Below, piece after piece: positions 49,533 to 60,737 of a stretch of 64,000 nucleotides of DNA. The notes under the pieces are model-generated. The model did not search any database. It had not been told where the DNA came from and was given only the letters and a program-made list of their open reading frames with translations. Source of the stretch: Frederiksenia canicola. GTDB lineage: Bacteria > Pseudomonadota > Gammaproteobacteria > Enterobacterales > Pasteurellaceae. Position 1 is the first letter of the stretch. Every line of letters starts with the position of its first letter. The stretch spans positions 1,984,740 to 2,048,739 of the forward strand of contig NZ_CP015029.1 of the NCBI RefSeq assembly GCF_011455495.1. Direction: 5' to 3'. The translations under genes were made by a program, and so were the position numbers.

Positions 49533-51258
49533 TTTGGTATTGTAACCATGTCATTTCACGTTCAATATTACAGTTTGTGCCAGAACTCAATACCCCCGTT
49601 AAGCCAGACACTTTATAACCTGGAATTTGTCGGAACTCGTTGAATTTATTAGCAATTGACCACGAATCTGAACCCATTGCGTATAATCGCATCATTGAGA
49701 AATCACTCTCTGCAAGATTTTCCGCTTTTTTATAAAGCTCAGACCCCGTATCTGCAAGTAATGGAATTTCACTGAATTTCACGCCTTCCATCGTTAAACG
49801 GAAATCCGGCCCATTATTGGGTGAGTTACTACGAGACGATGTATAAAGAGGGTATTTACCCGCAAGACTAGAGTTATCTAACCCTTGTTTAATCTCACGA
49901 ATTTGTTGAGCGGTCCCCAATAAATAAAGCCCACTACTTTGGATAAGCCCTGAGTTTTCAAGTGCTGTTACACTGTCTAATGGCTGATGGTAATAACGAA
50001 CGTCTACATCACGTGCTGTTAGCTGTCTCCAACGTTTAGCAAACGCATCCGCAGAACGCTGGCCAAAATCATCTTGTGGAGCAACCACAATCGCATTCAT
50101 CACGCCATCTCGGTTTAAACGCTCTGCTGCAGAACGGGCTTCTGCCTCTGGAGATAAGCCGTAATAGCATACTTTGCTGATTGCTTTAGCACTTGGTGTT
50201 GCATTTAAGGCAAGCACATTTACATCACGAATATTTGGATTCACGATCAGTTCATCAACACGGCTTTTAATTAATGGACCAATAATCGTTTGAGCACCAC
50301 GCATTTTTGCTTGATCAACAATTTCTGTTATAGACTGAATTTCGGTATCATAAATTTGAACCGGTGTGCTATCGCCACCTTTGGCATCATTGAAACCTTT
50401 TTTAATGATTTCACCTAAAATTTTAGTATTGCCCGTTAATGGCAGAAGTAATGCGACACTGTTTAGCTGAGTTTGCTGGAAGTTTGTTACGCTTTGTAAT
50501 TCCGTGGGTAAAATACGTGCAGCACTATGATTTGGATACTGTTTTTTCCAATTTTCAATCGCAAAAGGAAGCTCCATTGGATTAATCACATTTTGGTTAT
50601 AGGTATTAACCAATGCTAACCAACCCGCAACACCAATTTCGCCCGCTCCCGCATTGGCTTTTTCCAACATGCCTCGATTCGCATTACGCAGAATTTCCCA
50701 GATTTTATCATTATTCTCTTGACGGCGAATGTTATCAGTCAAGTAAGCATCAAGTAATGAACGCACTCTTACCGTTTCAAGAATATCATTTTGTTTTTCG
50801 GCAAGCTGAGCATGAATTTGATAGACTCGTTGCTGCTGTGAACGGCTTAGCGATGAGGTTGCAAGTTGTCTTAATAAAGTGACCGCTTGTTGGCTGTTAT
50901 TTTGCAACACAGCAAGTTGTGCAGAGAGTAATTGGAATTCTAAACGTTGAGCATTATTAAATTCGGCAGGTTTTAGTTGCTCTATCGTATTTTGGGCTTC
51001 AACAATTTTGTTTTCTTCAATCAATTTGCGAATAGCTAACAAACGGTAACTTTGTTGCGTTTCTTTGCTACTTTGCTCCGCTTTATTAATATAAAATTCT
51101 GAACTGGCATAGGCATCATTTTTTAACGATTCCGTGACTTCGTTACCAAAGAAGCTCGTGCCTGTACAAGCAGATAAAAATAATGCCAATGTGGTTGGAA
51201 CTAAAACTCGCTTCATTTTTTGGCTAAAACGGTGAGTTTGTACTAGAATAGTAGGCAT
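49507..51258 (-). CDS. lpoA: Penicillin-binding protein activator LpoA
   Basis: Outer-membrane lipoprotein that reaches through the periplasm to activate PBP1A. It has 583 residues. The lipobox LFLSAC places the acylated Cys at residue 31. An N-terminal TPR-like helical domain (about 45-250) precedes a periplasmic-binding-protein-like domain ([30 protein letters not shown] onward) ending [15 protein letters not shown]. This is almost the same ending as H. influenzae LpoA. I keep ATG 51258: GGAG lies upstream, and the H. influenzae protein has a similar long signal region. An internal ATG at 51216 is possible. It diverges from rsmI. Confidence 0.95.
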   Translation of the reverse strand: MPTILVQTHRFSQKMKRVLVPTTLALFLSACTGTSFFGNEVTESLKNDAYASSEFYINKAEQSSKETQQSYRLLAIRKLIEENKIVEAQNTIEQLKPAEFNNAQRLEFQLLSAQLAVLQNNSQQAVTLLRQLATSSLSRSQQQRVYQIHAQLAEKQNDILETVRVRSLLDAYLTDNIRRQENNDKIWEILRNANRGMLEKANAGAGEIGVAGWLALVNTYNQNVINPMELPFAIENWKKQYPNHSAARILPTELQSVTNFQQTQLNSVALLLPLTGNTKILGEIIKKGFNDAKGGDSTPVQIYDTEIQSITEIVDQAKMRGAQTIIGPLIKSRVDELIVNPNIRDVNVLALNATPSAKAISKVCYYGLSPEAEARSAAERLNRDGVMNAIVVAPQDDFGQRSADAFAKRWRQLTARDVDVRYYHQPLDSVTALENSGLIQSSGLYLLGTAQQIREIKQGLDNSSLAGKYPLYTSSRSNSPNNGPDFRLTMEGVKFSEIPLLADTGSELYKKAENLAESDFSMMRLYAMGSDSWSIANKFNEFRQIPGYKVSGLTGVLSSGTNCNIEREMTWLQYQNGSIVPAN

Positions 51259-51357
51259 TTTATGACTCCATTGAGTTAAAATCAGAATTCAATATTCGAG
51301 TAAATAGATTACGAACACATAATAGTAAATCTTACTTATCAAATAAGCGAAAATCAA

Positions 51358-52215
51358 ATGAAAAACGGACATCAAGCCGATCAAACTGGCATTTTATATA
51401 TTGTTGCTACCCCAATTGGCAATCTACAAGATATTACTCAACGTGCGTTATCTACACTTGAATCGGTTGATTTAATCGCAGCCGAAGATACCCGCCACAG
51501 CGGCATTTTGCTTAGTCATTATGGCATCAAAAAGCCCTTTTTTGCCTTACATGATCATAACGAACAGCAACGCTCTGCCGTTTTAGTCGAAAAACTACAA
51601 CAAGGGCAACACATTGCCTTAATTTCCGATGCTGGCACGCCGCTCATTAGCGACCCTGGTTTTCATTTAGTACGAGAATGCAGACAAGCTGGTGTTAAAA
51701 TTGTTCCCATTCCTGGAGCTTGTGCAGCAATTACTGCATTATGCAGTTCGGGCATTGCTTCTGACCGTTTCTGCTTTGAAGGCTTTTTACCCGCCAAAAG
51801 CAAAGGGCGTTGCGATAAACTCAGCGAACTTGTTAATGAATCTCGTACGCTGATTTTCTATGAGTCCACCCATCGAATTTTAGATAGCCTTGCTGATATG
51901 CAACAGATTTTCGGGGCTGATCGTTATGTCGTGATGGCAAGAGAACTTACCAAAACATGGGAAACTATTTACGGTGCGCCATTGAGTGAGCTAATTGAAT
52001 GGCTAGCACAAGACAGCAATCGGATCAAAGGTGAAATCGTATTAGTCGTAGAAGGCAAACCACAAATGGCAAACGAAGAAATTTCATTACAAGCGGTCAG
52101 ATTATTGCAAAATTTAGCAAATGAACTACCACTGAAAAAAGCCGCTGCGATTGTTGCAGAGACTTTTGGATATAAGAAAAATGCCTTGTATCAATATGGT
52201 TTAGACAATTTTTAA
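51358..52215 (+). CDS. rsmI: 16S rRNA (cytidine-1402 2'-O)-methyltransferase
   Basis: Tetrapyrrole-methylase-fold enzyme that methylates C1402 in the ribosomal P site. It has 285 residues. SAM-site motifs [58 protein letters not shown] and [14 protein letters not shown] are all conserved. An uptake sequence in the coding region gives [13 protein letters not shown] near residues 243-255, in the variable C-terminal part. It is transcribed away from lpoA, the ancestral arrangement, and followed after 22 bases by the antiporter gene. Confidence 0.96.
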   Translation: MKNGHQADQTGILYIVATPIGNLQDITQRALSTLESVDLIAAEDTRHSGILLSHYGIKKPFFALHDHNEQQRSAVLVEKLQQGQHIALISDAGTPLISDPGFHLVRECRQAGVKIVPIPGACAAITALCSSGIASDRFCFEGFLPAKSKGRCDKLSELVNESRTLIFYESTHRILDSLADMQQIFGADRYVVMARELTKTWETIYGAPLSELIEWLAQDSNRIKGEIVLVVEGKPQMANEEISLQAVRLLQNLANELPLKKAAAIVAETFGYKKNALYQYGLDNF

Positions 52216-52237
52216 TTCATCATCTTAGGGAGTTTTT

Positions 52238-54040
52238 ATGGCAGCAGAAGGTGCAAGCCACTTAGTCAGCGTAGTGACATTACTCGGAGCAGCAGTTATT
52301 GCTGTCCCCATTTTTAAAAAATTAGGGTTGGGATCTATTCTCGGCTATCTTGCCGCTGGGTTAATTATTGGTCCCTTTGGATTCGGTTTTTTTAACGACC
52401 CCGAAGGCATTATTCATTTAGCTGAACTTGGTGTGGTGATGTTCCTATTTATTATCGGATTAGAAATGAAACCATCACACATTTGGGGGCTGCGTAATCA
52501 TATTTTCTGTTTAGGCTCTGCTCAAATTTTCAGTGCCATCGCAGGTTTGACTGGCGTGGGGATTTTATTCGGTTTCTCTTGGCAAGTTTCTTTTATCTCT
52601 GCGGCGGGCTTTGTCCTTACTTCAACGGCGATAGTAATGAAAGAGCTGAGCGAACGTGGTGATATTGCGTCACCAAGCGGACAACAAATTGTATCAATCT
52701 TACTATTTGAAGATTTATTGATCGTACCATTACTCGCACTTGTGACTTTTCTCTCCCCAAACCACAATGACTCTGGTTCACTTTGGCAATCTATTGGAAT
52801 TGCAGGATTATCAATTGCCGCTTTAGTTGCGGCGGGTTTATGGTTGCTCAATCCATTATTTAAGATCTTGGCAAAAACCAAAACTCGTGAAGTGATGACA
52901 GCTGCCGCGTTACTTGTTGTTCTCGGCTCAGCCCTATTGATGGAAATGGGAGGGCTGTCAATGGCAATGGGGGCATTCGTTGCGGGCGTGTTGCTGTCAG
53001 AATCTAGCTTCCGTCATCAATTAGAAGCAGATATTGAGCCGTTTCGTGGCTTGTTGCTAGGCTTGTTCTTCTTAGGCGTGGGAATGTCACTGAATCTCTC
53101 CGTTGTCTTTGAAAACTGGGCTCTGATTATTTCTGGTGTACTTGCTTTTATGTTAGTAAAAGGGTTCGCCATCTATTTGGTTGCTCGAATCACTAAAAAA
53201 GGCAATGCGAAATCATTAGACCGAGCAATTTTGATGGCTCAAGGCGGCGAATTTGCCTTTGTACTCTATTCTGCAGCAGCTTCGCAAAATGTAATCGATG
53301 CCCAAACTCAAGCCAATATGACAGCAATTGTGGTGCTCTCGATGGTACTTACCCCATTGTTTATTATTTTGCATAAACGCTTTGTCGTACCACACTTAGA
53401 TCATTCGACTATCGAACCTGAAGCCGATCATATTGATACTATTCACCCAACGATTATTATTGGTTTAGGTCGATATGGGCAGATTGTAAATCACTTATTG
53501 ATGATGACAGGTTGCCACCCAACTGTGATCGATAAAGATGCCACAATAATTGCCGGAATGAAAAAGCGGGGAATTAAATGCTATTATGGCGATGCCTCTC
53601 GCCCTGAAATCTTACACGCCGCTGGGGTGGAAAGTGCCGAATTATTGGTGGTTGCGGTAGATAATAAACATCAAGCAACACACATTGTTGAATTAGCACG
53701 AAAAATGAACCCGAATATCAAAATTATTGCTCGAGCCTACGACCGCTTACACGTGTTCGATCTCTACCAAGCTGGTGCAGATATTCAGGTTCGTGAAACC
53801 TTTGACTCCGCATTACGTACCGGCAAAAAAGTCTTACTCGCAATGGGAATGGATAAAGAAATAGTGGATGAAATTGGAGAGGCTTATTTCTACCGTGATC
53901 GCCATAGCGTAAAACTGATGGCAGAAGTGTATGATCCAAAAATTGAACGATTCAAAAATGAAGAAATGCTCAAACTGGCATTAGAAAATGATCAAGAAAC
54001 GATGCTTGAAATTCAGCAAATCATGCAAAAAGAACACTGA
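52238..54040 (+). CDS. KefB/KefC-type monovalent cation:proton antiporter
   Basis: CPA2-family antiporter with a C-terminal regulatory KTN (RCK) domain, 600 residues. The membrane part (1-385, about 12-13 helices) has LGYLAAGLIIGPFGF and the regulatory loop HQLEADIEPFRGLLLGLFFLGVGMS, which in KefC contacts the glutathione-sensing domain. The KTN domain begins TIIIGLGRYGQIVNHLL and contains the NAD/glutathione pocket. In E. coli such systems release K+ and acidify the cytoplasm during electrophile stress. KefB or KefC cannot be told apart here, and no KefF/KefG ancillary gene is adjacent. It may be co-transcribed with rsmI. Confidence 0.88.
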   Translation: MAAEGASHLVSVVTLLGAAVIAVPIFKKLGLGSILGYLAAGLIIGPFGFGFFNDPEGIIHLAELGVVMFLFIIGLEMKPSHIWGLRNHIFCLGSAQIFSAIAGLTGVGILFGFSWQVSFISAAGFVLTSTAIVMKELSERGDIASPSGQQIVSILLFEDLLIVPLLALVTFLSPNHNDSGSLWQSIGIAGLSIAALVAAGLWLLNPLFKILAKTKTREVMTAAALLVVLGSALLMEMGGLSMAMGAFVAGVLLSESSFRHQLEADIEPFRGLLLGLFFLGVGMSLNLSVVFENWALIISGVLAFMLVKGFAIYLVARITKKGNAKSLDRAILMAQGGEFAFVLYSAAASQNVIDAQTQANMTAIVVLSMVLTPLFIILHKRFVVPHLDHSTIEPEADHIDTIHPTIIIGLGRYGQIVNHLLMMTGCHPTVIDKDATIIAGMKKRGIKCYYGDASRPEILHAAGVESAELLVVAVDNKHQATHIVELARKMNPNIKIIARAYDRLHVFDLYQAGADIQVRETFDSALRTGKKVLLAMGMDKEIVDEIGEAYFYRDRHSVKLMAEVYDPKIERFKNEEMLKLALENDQETMLEIQQIMQKEH

Positions 54041-54130
54041 CAAGCGGTCACTTTAGGTAAAAAATTTGCGAATTTATAAAAGAGAATGACTTTCAAACAA
54101 TAGAAAATACAAATTAATCTCATTTATTTG

Positions 54131-54196
54131 ATAGCTTTTGCCTATACAATGGATAAATTATATCCATTTTACACAGTATTCAATTTTACCTATACT
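54131..54196 (+). promoter_or_regulatory. dps promoter with OxyR operator
   Basis: Four tetrads spaced exactly 7 bases apart read ATAG-N7-CTAT-N7-ATAA-N7-CCAT (54131-54167). The OxyR consensus is ATAG-N7-CTAT-N7-ATAG-N7-CTAT. Immediately after are -35 TTTACA (54168-54173), a 17-base spacer and -10 TATACT (54191-54196). The position directly upstream of -35 fits activation by oxidised OxyR, which controls dps in E. coli. Confidence 0.75.
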
Positions 54197-54233
54197 GCTC
54201 TAAATTCAGTCAATCATGATAGGAGAAAATAAG

Positions 54234-54719
54234 ATGACTAACTCAATCGGCTTAAATGTAGCTGCCTCAGAGAAATTGGCTCATGAACTCAACAACCTAC
54301 TTGCTAGCTACCAAGTTTTCTATACCAACGTGCGTGGCTACCACTGGAATATTAAAGGTGTGAGCTTTTTTGAATTACACGCTAAATTTGAAGAAATTTA
54401 CGACGACTTAGTGGTGAAAGTAGATGAAATTGCAGAACGTATTTTAACTTTAGGTCACGTTCCAGCAAACGGTTACAGCCAATACTTAAAAACCTCTGCA
54501 ATCGAAGAACATATTGGCGTGAGCAATGCTCAAGAATGCTTAAATGGTACAGTAAGTGGCTTAAAAGCGTTATTACAACAACAACGCCAAATTTTGGCCC
54601 TTGCAGGTGAAGTTGATGATGAAGGAACGGCTTCACAAATGAGCGACTACATCAAAGAGCAAGAAAAATTAGTGTGGATGTTTACTGCAGCCGCAACTTG
54701 TGGTGTTTGCCAAGCCTAA
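54234..54719 (+). CDS. dps: DNA-protecting ferritin-like protein Dps
   Basis: Dodecameric mini-ferritin that oxidises and stores iron and protects DNA from peroxide. The ATG at 54234 lies 7 bases after AGGAGA and gives 161 residues; an earlier in-frame ATG at 54216 lacks a ribosome site. The ferroxidase signature lies in TNVRGYHWNIKGVSFFELHAKFEEIYDDLVVKVDEIAERI, with His and Asp/Glu ligands. The N-terminus lacks the Lys-rich tail of E. coli Dps, so DNA binding may be weaker. It stands alone between its OxyR-type promoter and a strong terminator. Confidence 0.95.
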   Translation: MTNSIGLNVAASEKLAHELNNLLASYQVFYTNVRGYHWNIKGVSFFELHAKFEEIYDDLVVKVDEIAERILTLGHVPANGYSQYLKTSAIEEHIGVSNAQECLNGTVSGLKALLQQQRQILALAGEVDDEGTASQMSDYIKEQEKLVWMFTAAATCGVCQA

Positions 54720-54734
54720 TTTAAACGACAACAC

Positions 54735-54764
54735 AAAGGGACGACATATTTCGTCCCTTTTTTC
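54735..54764 (+). terminator. Terminator of dps
   Basis: Stem AAAGGGACGA / TCGTCCCTTT (54735-54744, 54751-54760) with a 6-base loop and a T run ending at 54763. It lies between the convergent dps and parE stop codons. Confidence 0.9.
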
Positions 54765-54771
54765 ATTCTAG

Positions 54772-56742
<1,971 letters not shown>

Positions 56743-56762
56743 TCAACTCAAATTGCGTCACG

Positions 56763-56849
56763 ACAAGCGGTGAGTTCCGCTGAATTTTTTGCACATTTTT
56801 TCTATTTTCTCTGCAGTTAGTAAAACTTTCTCGAAAAGTGACCGCTTGT
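56763..56849. repeat. Inverted pair of uptake sequences
   Basis: ACAAGCGGTGAGTTCC (from 56763) faces GTGACCGCTTGT (to 56849), with the TTTTTTGCACATTTTT tract after the first. The second touches the cueR stop codon, so the pair fills the gap between cueR and parE. Confidence 0.75.
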
Positions 56850-57238
56850 TACTCATTTGCTAAGCCTTTCAAAATTGCACAGTCGGGACTATCGTTGCCA
56901 CAACAGGCACTATTCCAACTTTGCAGCAATTCAACCATCTTTTCTAAATCGGCAATTTTGGCTTTTAATTCAATTAGATGCTGCTCAGTCAACTGTTTCA
57001 CTTCTCGGCTTGAACGCATCTGGTTATCCCGTAATTTGAGCAACTCCGCAATTTGCTTAAGTGAAAAATCGACCTTGCGAGCATTGCTGATAAAGTGCAA
57101 ACGTTCTAAATCCTGTGGTGAATATTGGCGATAACCCGCCTGATTTCGCACTGCTGCGGGCAATAATCCCGCTTTTTCATAATCCCGAATTTGTTTGGCG
57201 GAAAGTCCGCTTTGCTTTGCTATTTGACTAATATTCAT
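56849..57238 (-). CDS. cueR: Copper-responsive MerR-family regulator CueR
   Basis: Activates copper-export genes by untwisting a promoter with a 19-base spacer. It has 129 residues. An N-terminal winged helix (MNISQIAKQSGLSAKQIRDYEKAGLLPAAVRN) leads to a dimerisation helix. The metal loop has C112 and C120 with one extra C113 (ACCGNDSPDC), the spacing and numbering of E. coli CueR for Cu(I), Ag(I) and Au(I). ZntR-type extra ligands are absent. It is divergent from copZ-copA; the shared 67-base region holds its operator. Confidence 0.94.
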   Translation of the reverse strand: MNISQIAKQSGLSAKQIRDYEKAGLLPAAVRNQAGYRQYSPQDLERLHFISNARKVDFSLKQIAELLKLRDNQMRSSREVKQLTEQHLIELKAKIADLEKMVELLQSWNSACCGNDSPDCAILKGLANE

Positions 57239-57242
57239 CGAC

Positions 57243-57273
57243 TTGACCTTAACCTAGGGTAAAGGTTTAAGAT
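57243..57273 (+). promoter_or_regulatory. CueR-controlled copZ-copA promoter
   Basis: -35 TTGACC (57243-57248) and -10 TAAGAT (57268-57273) are separated by 19 bases, the overlong spacer typical of MerR-family promoters. A 21-base near-palindrome at 57246-57266 starts ACCTTAACC and ends GGTAAAGGT, like the CueR consensus ACCTT...AAGGT. Confidence 0.85.
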
Positions 57274-57305
57274 AGCACAAATTTTTCACCAAAGAGGAAC
57301 AGAAA

Positions 57306-57512
57306 ATGACAATAACTACTTTAAAACTCGACGGCTTACACTGCGGCAACTGTGTAAAAAGCGTGGAAAAAGCATTAAAAGGCTTACCAAGTGTGGCTGA
57401 TGTTAAGATCGATTTAGCCACGCAAATGGCAGAAATTGACAGCCAAGAAAGTGTGCAAACGTTGATAGAAACCATTGAAAATATTGGCTTTGATGCGGAG
57501 TTGGCAAACTAA
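57306..57512 (+). CDS. copZ: Copper chaperone CopZ (HMA domain)
   Basis: Small cytoplasmic metallochaperone that binds Cu(I) and passes it to CopA. It has 68 residues, a single heavy-metal-associated domain. The metal motif is GLHCGNC, and the fold continues VKSVEKALKGLPSVADVKIDLATQMAEI. AGAGGAAC precedes the ATG. Its stop overlaps the copA ATG by one base (TAATG), so the chaperone and pump are made together. The N-terminal HMA of CopA has the same GLHCxxC motif and probably arose by duplication. Confidence 0.93.
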   Translation: MTITTLKLDGLHCGNCVKSVEKALKGLPSVADVKIDLATQMAEIDSQESVQTLIETIENIGFDAELAN

Positions 57513-59698
57513 TGTCGCAAGAACAACAATTTCTGCTCAGCGGCTTGCATTGTGCAGCCTGCGTCCATCGGGTGGAAAAAATGGTAGGGAAATTGTCCGA
57601 AGTCGAACTGGTTTCAGTCAATTTAGCCGATCAAACCGCTTTTGTGCAAGGCAACGTTTCAGCCAGCCAAGTGATTGACACGATTACCAAAATTGGCTTT
57701 GGGGCGGAGCTGCTGGAAAGCGAGGAAATCCGCCGAGCCAAGCAGCAAGCCCAAACCCAAGCAGCACTAAAACAGAAAAAATTTGCGTTTATGTCTGCAC
57801 TAGCCGTTGGAGCGGCGTTGATGATCTACGGAATGCTTTTCGGTATGGAGTTGACCAACGAAAATCGCGGGCAATGGCTGATTTGGGCGGTGATCACCTT
57901 GGTAACGATGATGGTCACTGGTAAGCACTTTTTCACGGGGGCGTGGGTTAGTCTGAAAAATCGCTCGGCAAATATGGATACACTCATTGCGATCAGCACG
58001 GGTGTGGCGTGGGCGTATTCAGGCTATCTGTTGATGGTCAATCAACTGGGCGGGCATCTCTATTTTGAAGCCAGTGTGATGATCATCGGCTTCGTCAATC
58101 TCGGCAAGTTTTTGGAACTCAAAGCCAAGCAACGTTCGTCGTTGGCGTTGGAGAAATTGCTTGATCTTGCCCCACAACAAGCGGTCATTTTAGACGGAGA
58201 TTTTACCAAAACCCTTCCCGTAAAAGCGATCAAGCCGCAAATGCGGGTACAAGCTCTAACAGGCGATAGGTTGGCGGTCGATGGCGTGTTGGAAAGCGGT
58301 ACGATTTGGGTGGATGAGTCGATGCTCACTGGCGAAGCCTTGCCAATAGAGAAAAAAATTGGGGATAGCGTGCGGGCAGGTACTATCGTGCAAGACGGAG
58401 CGGGCGTATATGTGGCAGAGCAAGTCGGTTCGCAAACGGCATTGGCTAGGATTATTCACGCCGTTCGCCATGCCCAATCTAGCAAACCACCATTAGCAAA
58501 ATGGGTGGATAAAATCGCCGCCGTTTTTGTGCCGATAGTGTTGCTTATCGCCCTTGCAAGCAGTCTGATTTGGCTTGGTTTTGGCAAATCGTTTGAATTT
58601 GCGTTGTCGATCTTCACCACCGTGCTGATCATCGCCTGCCCTTGTGCCTTGGGCTTAGCCATTCCGCTTTCGACTATTGCGGGCGTGGCGAGATCCGCCG
58701 AATTTGGCGTGCTGGTTCGTAATATCGAAGCCCTGCAAGCCAGTAGCGAAATCGATACTCTCGTTTTTGATAAAACGGGGACACTCACCACGGGCGAGAT
58801 GACGGTCAGCCAAGTGGAAACTTTTGCCGATGTCGATCAAACGGAGCTACTGCGATTAGTCAAAAGTCTTGAAAGCCAAGCCAGCCACCCGATCGCCAAA
58901 GCCTTGGTAAAATTTTGTGAAAATCTGACCGCTTGTGATGTCTCAGATATTCAAATCAGCAAAGGAAAAGGTATTTCAGCTGACTGGAACGGACAAAAAG
59001 TGCGAATTGGAAATGAAAAATTCGTGACAGAAGTGCTTTCTCCCCTTTCTTCTACAAAGATATCTCTCTCGCAAATGGAAGGGGTGCATTCCGTTGGCAC
59101 GCAAGTTTTTATTTCCGTTGATAGCCAGCTCATCGGTGTCATTACCCTGCAAGACCAACTTCGTCCTGAAAGTGCCGAGCTAATCAACCAGTTCCAACGC
59201 CAAGGTTATCGCTGCCTCATGCTCACGGGCGATCGCCAAGTGACCGCCGACTATTACGCCAAACAGCTTGGCTTAGACGGCGTGATTGCCGAAGTATTAC
59301 CTGAACAGAAAGCAGCTGAAATCGCTAAATTACAAGCAGAAGGGAGAAAAGTGGCGATGATTGGCGACGGCATTAACGATGCACCAGCTCTCGCCCAAGC
59401 GAATGTTGGCGTGGCAATGCACAACGGTAGCGAAGTAGCGGTCGAAACAGCGGATCTTTCACTAATGCGGGCAGGTTTGCAGCCACTGGCAGCGGTGTTA
59501 CCGTTTTCCAAACGGGTATTAGCAAATATGAAGCAGAGCCTACTCGGTGCATTCATCTACAATGTGATTAGCATTCCAATTGCTGCGGGTATTCTTTATC
59601 CTTTGACCAACTGGTTGCTCAATCCGATGATTTCCGCTATCGCAATGGCTCTCTCCTCCATTACGGTTGTGCTGAACAGTCAGCGTTTATTACGTTAA
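57512..59698 (+). CDS. copA: P1B-type Cu(I)-exporting ATPase CopA
   Basis: Inner-membrane copper pump, 728 residues. It has a single N-terminal HMA domain (GLHCAACVHRV, C14/C17), fewer than the two of E. coli CopA. Then come two class-specific helices, the TGEALP actuator motif, the CPC ion site in ACPCALGLAIP, the phosphorylation site DKTGTLTTG, the HP locus QASHPIAK and GDGINDAPALAQ. Eight helices are expected. The coding region has uptake sequences, one giving ENLTACDVSD. Its last 38 bases overlap the convergent LysR gene. Regulation is by CueR. Confidence 0.96.
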   Translation: MSQEQQFLLSGLHCAACVHRVEKMVGKLSEVELVSVNLADQTAFVQGNVSASQVIDTITKIGFGAELLESEEIRRAKQQAQTQAALKQKKFAFMSALAVGAALMIYGMLFGMELTNENRGQWLIWAVITLVTMMVTGKHFFTGAWVSLKNRSANMDTLIAISTGVAWAYSGYLLMVNQLGGHLYFEASVMIIGFVNLGKFLELKAKQRSSLALEKLLDLAPQQAVILDGDFTKTLPVKAIKPQMRVQALTGDRLAVDGVLESGTIWVDESMLTGEALPIEKKIGDSVRAGTIVQDGAGVYVAEQVGSQTALARIIHAVRHAQSSKPPLAKWVDKIAAVFVPIVLLIALASSLIWLGFGKSFEFALSIFTTVLIIACPCALGLAIPLSTIAGVARSAEFGVLVRNIEALQASSEIDTLVFDKTGTLTTGEMTVSQVETFADVDQTELLRLVKSLESQASHPIAKALVKFCENLTACDVSDIQISKGKGISADWNGQKVRIGNEKFVTEVLSPLSSTKISLSQMEGVHSVGTQVFISVDSQLIGVITLQDQLRPESAELINQFQRQGYRCLMLTGDRQVTADYYAKQLGLDGVIAEVLPEQKAAEIAKLQAEGRKVAMIGDGINDAPALAQANVGVAMHNGSEVAVETADLSLMRAGLQPLAAVLPFSKRVLANMKQSLLGAFIYNVISIPIAAGILYPLTNWLLNPMISAIAMALSSITVVLNSQRLLR

Positions 59699-60590
59699 GA
59701 TTCTTAAAATATTCGGTAATCAGTTCACATGCAATGCGTACTTTTTCTGATTGTACGCGTTGCAAAGTGACTAAATACAACGGCACAGAAGGTAATTTCC
59801 AATCACAAAAAAGCTCAACTAACTCGCCTCGAGCAAGTGCCTGCTGCACATCATTATCTGGTTGAATCGAAACCCCTAAGCCGCTCATTGTCAAACGGCG
59901 GCTCGCATAAAGCGAATTACAGTTAATGCGATAATCCGGTGTGATCTCCATTTCCTTCGATTGATTTTGCATTTTAAGGGAAGAAAAACGAGGGTTAGAA
60001 AAACTGATCCAATCCCATTTAGCAATCTCTAATAAGTTTTTAGGCTCGCCCGTTTCTGCTGTTTTTTCTCGCACATAGTCACGGTGAGCCACAATCTTCC
60101 ACTCAAAATCATAGAGATGTCGAGCAATCATATTATCATTCAGTACATCAGGCCCCGCACGCAACGCGATATCCACCCTTTGCTCTGACAAATCAATGAC
60201 CTTGTCTTCAAATAATAAATTAAGATGAAACTCAGGGTGGTTTTTCAATACTGATTTAAACATATTCACAAATAGGCTATCTGTCAGCCCTGTTGCACAA
60301 GCAATGGTTAATTGGCCAACTGGCTGCGAACGTAGCAACTCGATATTTTTAAATGCCTCATCCACACTCTTTTGCATTTGTGAAGTATGTTGATAGAATA
60401 CTTCACCTGCCTCAGTAAGAGAAAGTTTACGGGTTGTACGATTCAGTAATTTTATTCGTAATTCGCTTTCCAATTTTTGAATAGCTTGCGTAACGGCAGA
60501 AGGCGTAATCGCTAATTTTTCAGCCGCCGCCTGCATAGAACCTTGCTCAACCACTGTCGCAAATGCAATCATTGCCTTATAGTCTTGCAT
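59661..60590 (-). CDS. LysR-family transcriptional regulator
   Basis: LTTR of 309 residues, of the CrgA-like subgroup. The N-terminal helix-turn-helix reads FATVVEQGSMQAAAEKLAITPSAVTQAIQKLESELRIKLLNRTTRKLSLTEAGE; the effector domain follows from about residue 90. The target is not identifiable by name. It diverges from the DoxX gene across 147 bases with an LTTR-type palindrome, so DoxX is the probable target. Its last 38 bases are antisense to the end of copA, so the 3' ends interlock. Confidence 0.9.
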   Translation of the reverse strand: MQDYKAMIAFATVVEQGSMQAAAEKLAITPSAVTQAIQKLESELRIKLLNRTTRKLSLTEAGEVFYQHTSQMQKSVDEAFKNIELLRSQPVGQLTIACATGLTDSLFVNMFKSVLKNHPEFHLNLLFEDKVIDLSEQRVDIALRAGPDVLNDNMIARHLYDFEWKIVAHRDYVREKTAETGEPKNLLEIAKWDWISFSNPRFSSLKMQNQSKEMEITPDYRINCNSLYASRRLTMSGLGVSIQPDNDVQQALARGELVELFCDWKLPSVPLYLVTLQRVQSEKVRIACELITEYFKNLNVINADCSAQP

Positions 60591-60619
60591 CTCTCCCTCT
60601 TTTTATTATTAAGTTTTAG

Positions 60620-60675
60620 TTAATAGTATATTAAGTAAATCAGTGATTATCAACCAAATACATCTCTTCTATAAT
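60620..60675 (+). promoter_or_regulatory. DoxX promoter with LysR-type operator
   Basis: The palindrome TTAATAGTATATTAA (60620-60634) contains the T-N11-A pattern of LysR boxes. Downstream lie -35 TTATCA (60647-60652), a 17-base spacer and a perfect -10 TATAAT (60670-60675). The palindrome sits about 50 bases upstream of the expected start, the usual activation position. Confidence 0.55.
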
Positions 60676-60737
60676 GCGCGCCTTGCTTCACTAGAGCAAG
60701 TTATCAGTTTTAAATTTACTATTAAAAAGGAAAAAAA

